Assembly (NCBI GenBank): GCA_009923345.1
Contig: RFTR01000023.1
Location: 1-16,799 of the forward strand
Direction: 5' to 3'
DNA length: 16,799 bases
Source: Betaproteobacteria bacterium
GTDB lineage: Bacteria; Pseudomonadota; Gammaproteobacteria; Burkholderiales; Burkholderiaceae_C
This document shows positions 14,419 through 16,799 of the stretch, piece after piece (the first letter of the stretch is position 1; each line of letters starts with the position of its first letter). The notes under the pieces are model-generated. The model worked only from the letters and a program-made list of their open reading frames with translations, did no database searches and was not told the origin of the DNA. Made by a program: the position numbers and the translations under genes.

Positions 14419-15758
14419 GATTCTTATCAATAGCCATCACGCTAGCCCTTGGCTTAGTAACCTTGCAAGGTTGCGCACCCTTGCAGCCCCTTACGGCCTC
14501 ACCCACCGCAGTAGTCACTGAAACTACGGTAGTCAAGCCCGCAGACTTGAGCCCTATTGGCAAAACCAATGTGACTGGTAATAAGGTTGCCAATCTCAAC
14601 CTGCCCAACGATTTATGGGAACGCATTCGCAAGGGCTACAAAATGCCCAACTTAGAAACCGATCTGGTAGTCGATCGCACCCAGTGGTATGCCGCCAAGA
14701 CGGACTACTTGCAGCGTATGGGAGAGCGCTCCAGCAAATACCTTTTTCATATTGTTGAAGAACTTGAACAACGCAATATGCCTACCGAGTTGGCGTTGCT
14801 TCCTTTTATAGAAAGTGCTTTCAACCCCCAAGCCGTATCCAGCGCGCGCGCTACTGGCATGTGGCAATTCATGCCTGCAACGGGCAAAAGTTTTGATCTG
14901 AAACAAAACGTTTTCCGCGACGACAGACGTGATGTACAAGCCTCTACGCGCGCCGCTTTGGATTATTTAGAACGCCTCTACAAACAGTTTGGCGATTGGC
15001 ACCTTGCCTTGGCTGCCTATAACTGGGGCGAAGGTAATGTGGGCAAAGCTATTGCCCGCAACCAACGCGCCGGCCTCCCCACTGGCTACGTCGATCTGAA
15101 CATGCCCATGGAAACGCGCATGTACGTGCCCAAGTTCCAAGCCATGAAAAATATTGTGGGCAATCCGCCTGCCTACAACGTGGTGTTAACTAGCATTCCC
15201 AACCACCCGTATTTCCAAAGTGTGCCGCTGCAACGCGATATGGACGTGACGGTTGCAGCCAAATTGGCTGAAATCAGTGTGGAGGATTTCAAGTCCTTGA
15301 ACCCTTCCGCTAGTCGACCCGTATTGTTGGCAGCGGGAACTCCCTCAATCTTGTTACCTTGGGACAAAGCTGAAGTGTTTCAGCGCAATTACGAGTCCTC
15401 TGGCCTTGGACGCATGGCGTCTTGGACGGCGTGGATCGCCCCATCCAATATGAAGCCTGCCGAAGCAGCAAAACGCGTGGGTATGAGTGAGTCCGACTTA
15501 CGCGCTGTTAACAGTATTCAGGGCAAGATGATCATCAAAGCCGGCTCTGCCTTGCTCGTACCACGAACGATGCGGGTCGTAGACGACGTCACCGCAAGGG
15601 TAGCTGACAACGGCAAACTTGATTTGTCACCTGAGGCGATTGCCAAACGAAAAAAAGGCGCCAAAGGAAGTAAAAAAGTAAATGGGGATGGCGTCACTAA
15701 AACAGCATCTAAGAAGTCAGGAAAAGACAAACAAGACGTGAATGTGGCAAAGCGCTAG
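14415..15758 (+). CDS. mltD: Membrane-bound lytic murein transglycosylase D (MltD-like lipoprotein)
   Basis: Cleaves the glycan strands of peptidoglycan, leaving 1,6-anhydromuramic acid ends; expected on the periplasmic face of the outer membrane. I start at the ATG at 14415, which overlaps the gloB stop as ATGA and gives 447 residues with a lipoprotein signal ending LQGC (Cys20). An ATG at 14397 would add six residues. The SLT catalytic domain runs from about 95 to 230: Glu133 in LLPFIESAFNPQA is the acid/base, followed by ATGMWQFMPATG (146-157) and AAYNWGEGNV (200-209). Two LysM-like stretches follow, MDVTVAAKLAEISVEDFKSL and TAWIAPSNMKPAEAAKRVGM, both divergent. The last ~40 residues are lysine-rich and probably disordered. 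E. coli also has mltD next to gloB. Confidence 0.93.
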   Translation: MRFLSIAITLALGLVTLQGCAPLQPLTASPTAVVTETTVVKPADLSPIGKTNVTGNKVANLNLPNDLWERIRKGYKMPNLETDLVVDRTQWYAAKTDYLQRMGERSSKYLFHIVEELEQRNMPTELALLPFIESAFNPQAVSSARATGMWQFMPATGKSFDLKQNVFRDDRRDVQASTRAALDYLERLYKQFGDWHLALAAYNWGEGNVGKAIARNQRAGLPTGYVDLNMPMETRMYVPKFQAMKNIVGNPPAYNVVLTSIPNHPYFQSVPLQRDMDVTVAAKLAEISVEDFKSLNPSASRPVLLAAGTPSILLPWDKAEVFQRNYESSGLGRMASWTAWIAPSNMKPAEAAKRVGMSESDLRAVNSIQGKMIIKAGSALLVPRTMRVVDDVTARVADNGKLDLSPEAIAKRKKGAKGSKKVNGDGVTKTASKKSGKDKQDVNVAKR

Positions 15759-15761
15759 GCA

Positions 15762-15798
15762 ATTGCCCGGAGGTCTTGGGCCATTGCACGGAGGCTTT
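15762..15798. repeat. Two imperfect 16-base direct repeats in the mltD-recR gap
   Basis: ATTGCCCGGAGGTCTT (15762-15777) and ATTGCACGGAGGCTTT (15783-15798) agree at 13 of 16 positions with a 21-base period. They begin just after the mltD stop codon in the 97-base gap where mltD and recR converge. There is no clear intrinsic terminator in the gap: AACGA/TCGTT at 15839-15857 is a short stem without a T run. The repeat may be a local duplication; I assign no function. Confidence 0.35.
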
Positions 15799-15855
15799 AT
15801 TCGGGTTAATTGCGCTTGGGATGGCTGGTAGTGAAAACAACGAGAAGTCACTTCG

Positions 15856-16452
15856 TTAAGCCTTGCGGCGATCGACCAAAGCATGGGCGATAGTGCCCAA
15901 ATCGACATATTCCAACTCACTACCAACTGGCACTCCGCGCGCTAGACGGGTGACCTGTACATTACGACGTTTCAAGGCTTCTCCCAGCACGTGTGCAGTA
16001 GCCTCCCCCTCTGCTGTGAAGTTGGTCGCCAAAATCACTTCGCTCACCGCCCCGTCGCTTGCACGCTCTAAAAGCTTTTGCAAGCCAATGTCTTTGGGGC
16101 CTTGGCCATCAAGCGGGCTAATACGTCCCATCAAAACAAAATACAAACCTTTATAAGCCGCGGTGCGCTCCACCGCTGACTGGTCAGCAGGACTTTCGAC
16201 CACGCAGAGGCGACTACTGTCACGCGTCGTGTCTGCACAGGTGAGGCAAATGGGTTGGGTGGTGAAGGTATTGCATCGTTCACAGTGCTGCACTTCAGCA
16301 GCCGCAGTTTGCAAAGCATCGGCAATTAGCTTGGCGCCTTCACGGTCATGTTGCAGTAGGTGGTAAGCCATGCGTGATGCGGATTTCACACCCACGCCTG
16401 GTAAACGGTGAAGCGCCTGGATCAGCCCTTCTAATACCGAAGTGTTGGCCAT
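15856..16452 (-). CDS. recR: Recombination mediator protein RecR
   Basis: Works with RecF/RecO to load RecA at gaps in DNA. The protein has 198 residues, the normal length. Domains in order: helix-hairpin-helix near residues 8-28 (LIQALHRLPGVGVKSASRMA), a four-cysteine zinc finger (Cys57, Cys60, Cys69, Cys72), a Toprim domain (about 81-175: LCVVESPAD with Glu86, TNFTAEGEATAHVL), and the C-terminal motif around GVPVGSELEYVDLGTIAHAL. Its ATG shares one base with the ybaB stop (TAATG), so it is almost certainly translated after ybaB from the same message. This matches the widespread dnaX-ybaB-recR order. Confidence 0.97.
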   Translation of the reverse strand: MANTSVLEGLIQALHRLPGVGVKSASRMAYHLLQHDREGAKLIADALQTAAAEVQHCERCNTFTTQPICLTCADTTRDSSRLCVVESPADQSAVERTAAYKGLYFVLMGRISPLDGQGPKDIGLQKLLERASDGAVSEVILATNFTAEGEATAHVLGEALKRRNVQVTRLARGVPVGSELEYVDLGTIAHALVDRRKA

Positions 16453-16775
16453 TAAAACGGCAGTTTCAGACCGGGTGGCAAACCAGCAGTGAGCTTGCTC
16501 ATCTTGGCTTCGCTGGTCTCGGCGGCTTTGCGTACCGCGTCGTTGAAAGCGGCAGCCACCAAGTCTTCGATCATGTCTTTATCGTCAGCCAATAGGCTGG
16601 GGTCGATGGTGACGCGCTTGACGTCGTGCTTGCAGGTCATCAATACCTTGACCATTCCAGAGCCTGATTCGCCGGTGACCTCGATATTGCCTAATTCTTC
16701 TTGGGCCTTTTTGAGGTTGTCTTGCATGGCTTGCGCCTGTTTCATCAGACCTGAGAGTTGTCCTTTGTTGAACAT
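16452..16775 (-). CDS. ybaB: YbaB/EbfC-family nucleoid-associated protein
   Basis: Small DNA-binding dimer of the YbaB/EbfC family; in E. coli and Borrelia members bind DNA and affect nucleoid organisation, and the gene is linked to recR almost everywhere. The protein has 107 residues. It begins MFNKGQLSGLMKQAQAMQ, the long N-terminal helix, and contains VTGESGSGMVKVLMTCKHDV, the central strand region of the family; it ends in a Pro/Gly-rich tail. A good ribosome site, AAGGA, at 16785-16781 on the minus strand lies 5 bases before ATG. Only 24 bases remain beyond it, so whether dnaX is upstream, as usual, cannot be seen. Confidence 0.96.
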   Translation of the reverse strand: MFNKGQLSGLMKQAQAMQDNLKKAQEELGNIEVTGESGSGMVKVLMTCKHDVKRVTIDPSLLADDKDMIEDLVAAAFNDAVRKAAETSEAKMSKLTAGLPPGLKLPF

Positions 16776-16799
16776 GTGATTCCTTTTGTGAACTTAAAC

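Noticed and set aside
15839..15857. AACGA/TCGTT stem before the recR stop codon
   Set aside because: Only five pairs, no T tract on either strand; not a supportable terminator.
1..16799. Search for CRISPR arrays, insertion sequences, prophage genes, tRNA or toxin-antitoxin pairs
   Set aside because: No spaced repeat series, transposase, integrase, tRNA-like clover or small paired genes were visible; all coding space is taken by recognisable core or transport genes.

Overview
The window looks like ordinary chromosome of a Gram-negative betaproteobacterium. Burkholderiales, probably a Comamonadaceae-like lineage with moderate GC, is my best guess from the style of the Liv, MoaA and YafS-type proteins; no rRNA or marker gene confirms it. 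It is gene-dense: 15 protein genes (one cut by the left edge), no gene-free gap over 100 bases, and no tRNA, rRNA, insertion sequence, phage gene or CRISPR array that I can see.

Layout. (1) Bases 1-4458, plus strand: a branched-chain-amino-acid-type (HAAT) ABC importer with two ATPases (livG, cut at its 5' end, and livF), a periplasmic binding protein, and two permeases (livH, livM). (2) 4556-7612, plus strand: a molybdenum cofactor block, moaA-mobA-moeA, covering the first step (GTP to cyclic pyranopterin) and late steps (Mo insertion, GMP attachment). (3) 7675-12361, minus strand: a periplasmic adaptor followed by an RND inner-membrane pump, a tripartite drug-efflux pair with no outer-membrane channel or regulator beside it. 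(4) 12451-15758: yafS-rnhA on the minus strand facing away from gloB-mltD on the plus strand, the same neighbourhood as in Escherichia coli K-12 but without dnaQ. (5) 15856-16775, minus strand: ybaB-recR, a recombination-repair pair normally found after dnaX, which would lie just beyond the right edge.

Genes within blocks are tightly packed: four ATGA stop/start overlaps (livG/livF, mobA/moeA, yafS/rnhA, gloB/mltD) and one TAATG overlap (ybaB/recR) suggest translational coupling. At 13635-13638 one CATG appears to supply start codons to two divergent genes.

I do not see a clearly undescribed system. The least ordinary points are a ~106-residue Pro/Gly/Ala-rich insertion in the beta-barrel domain of the efflux adaptor, the shared CATG start, a Lys-to-Arg change in the LivF Walker A motif, and a methyltransferase-like protein (YafS) without the usual glycine-rich SAM loop.
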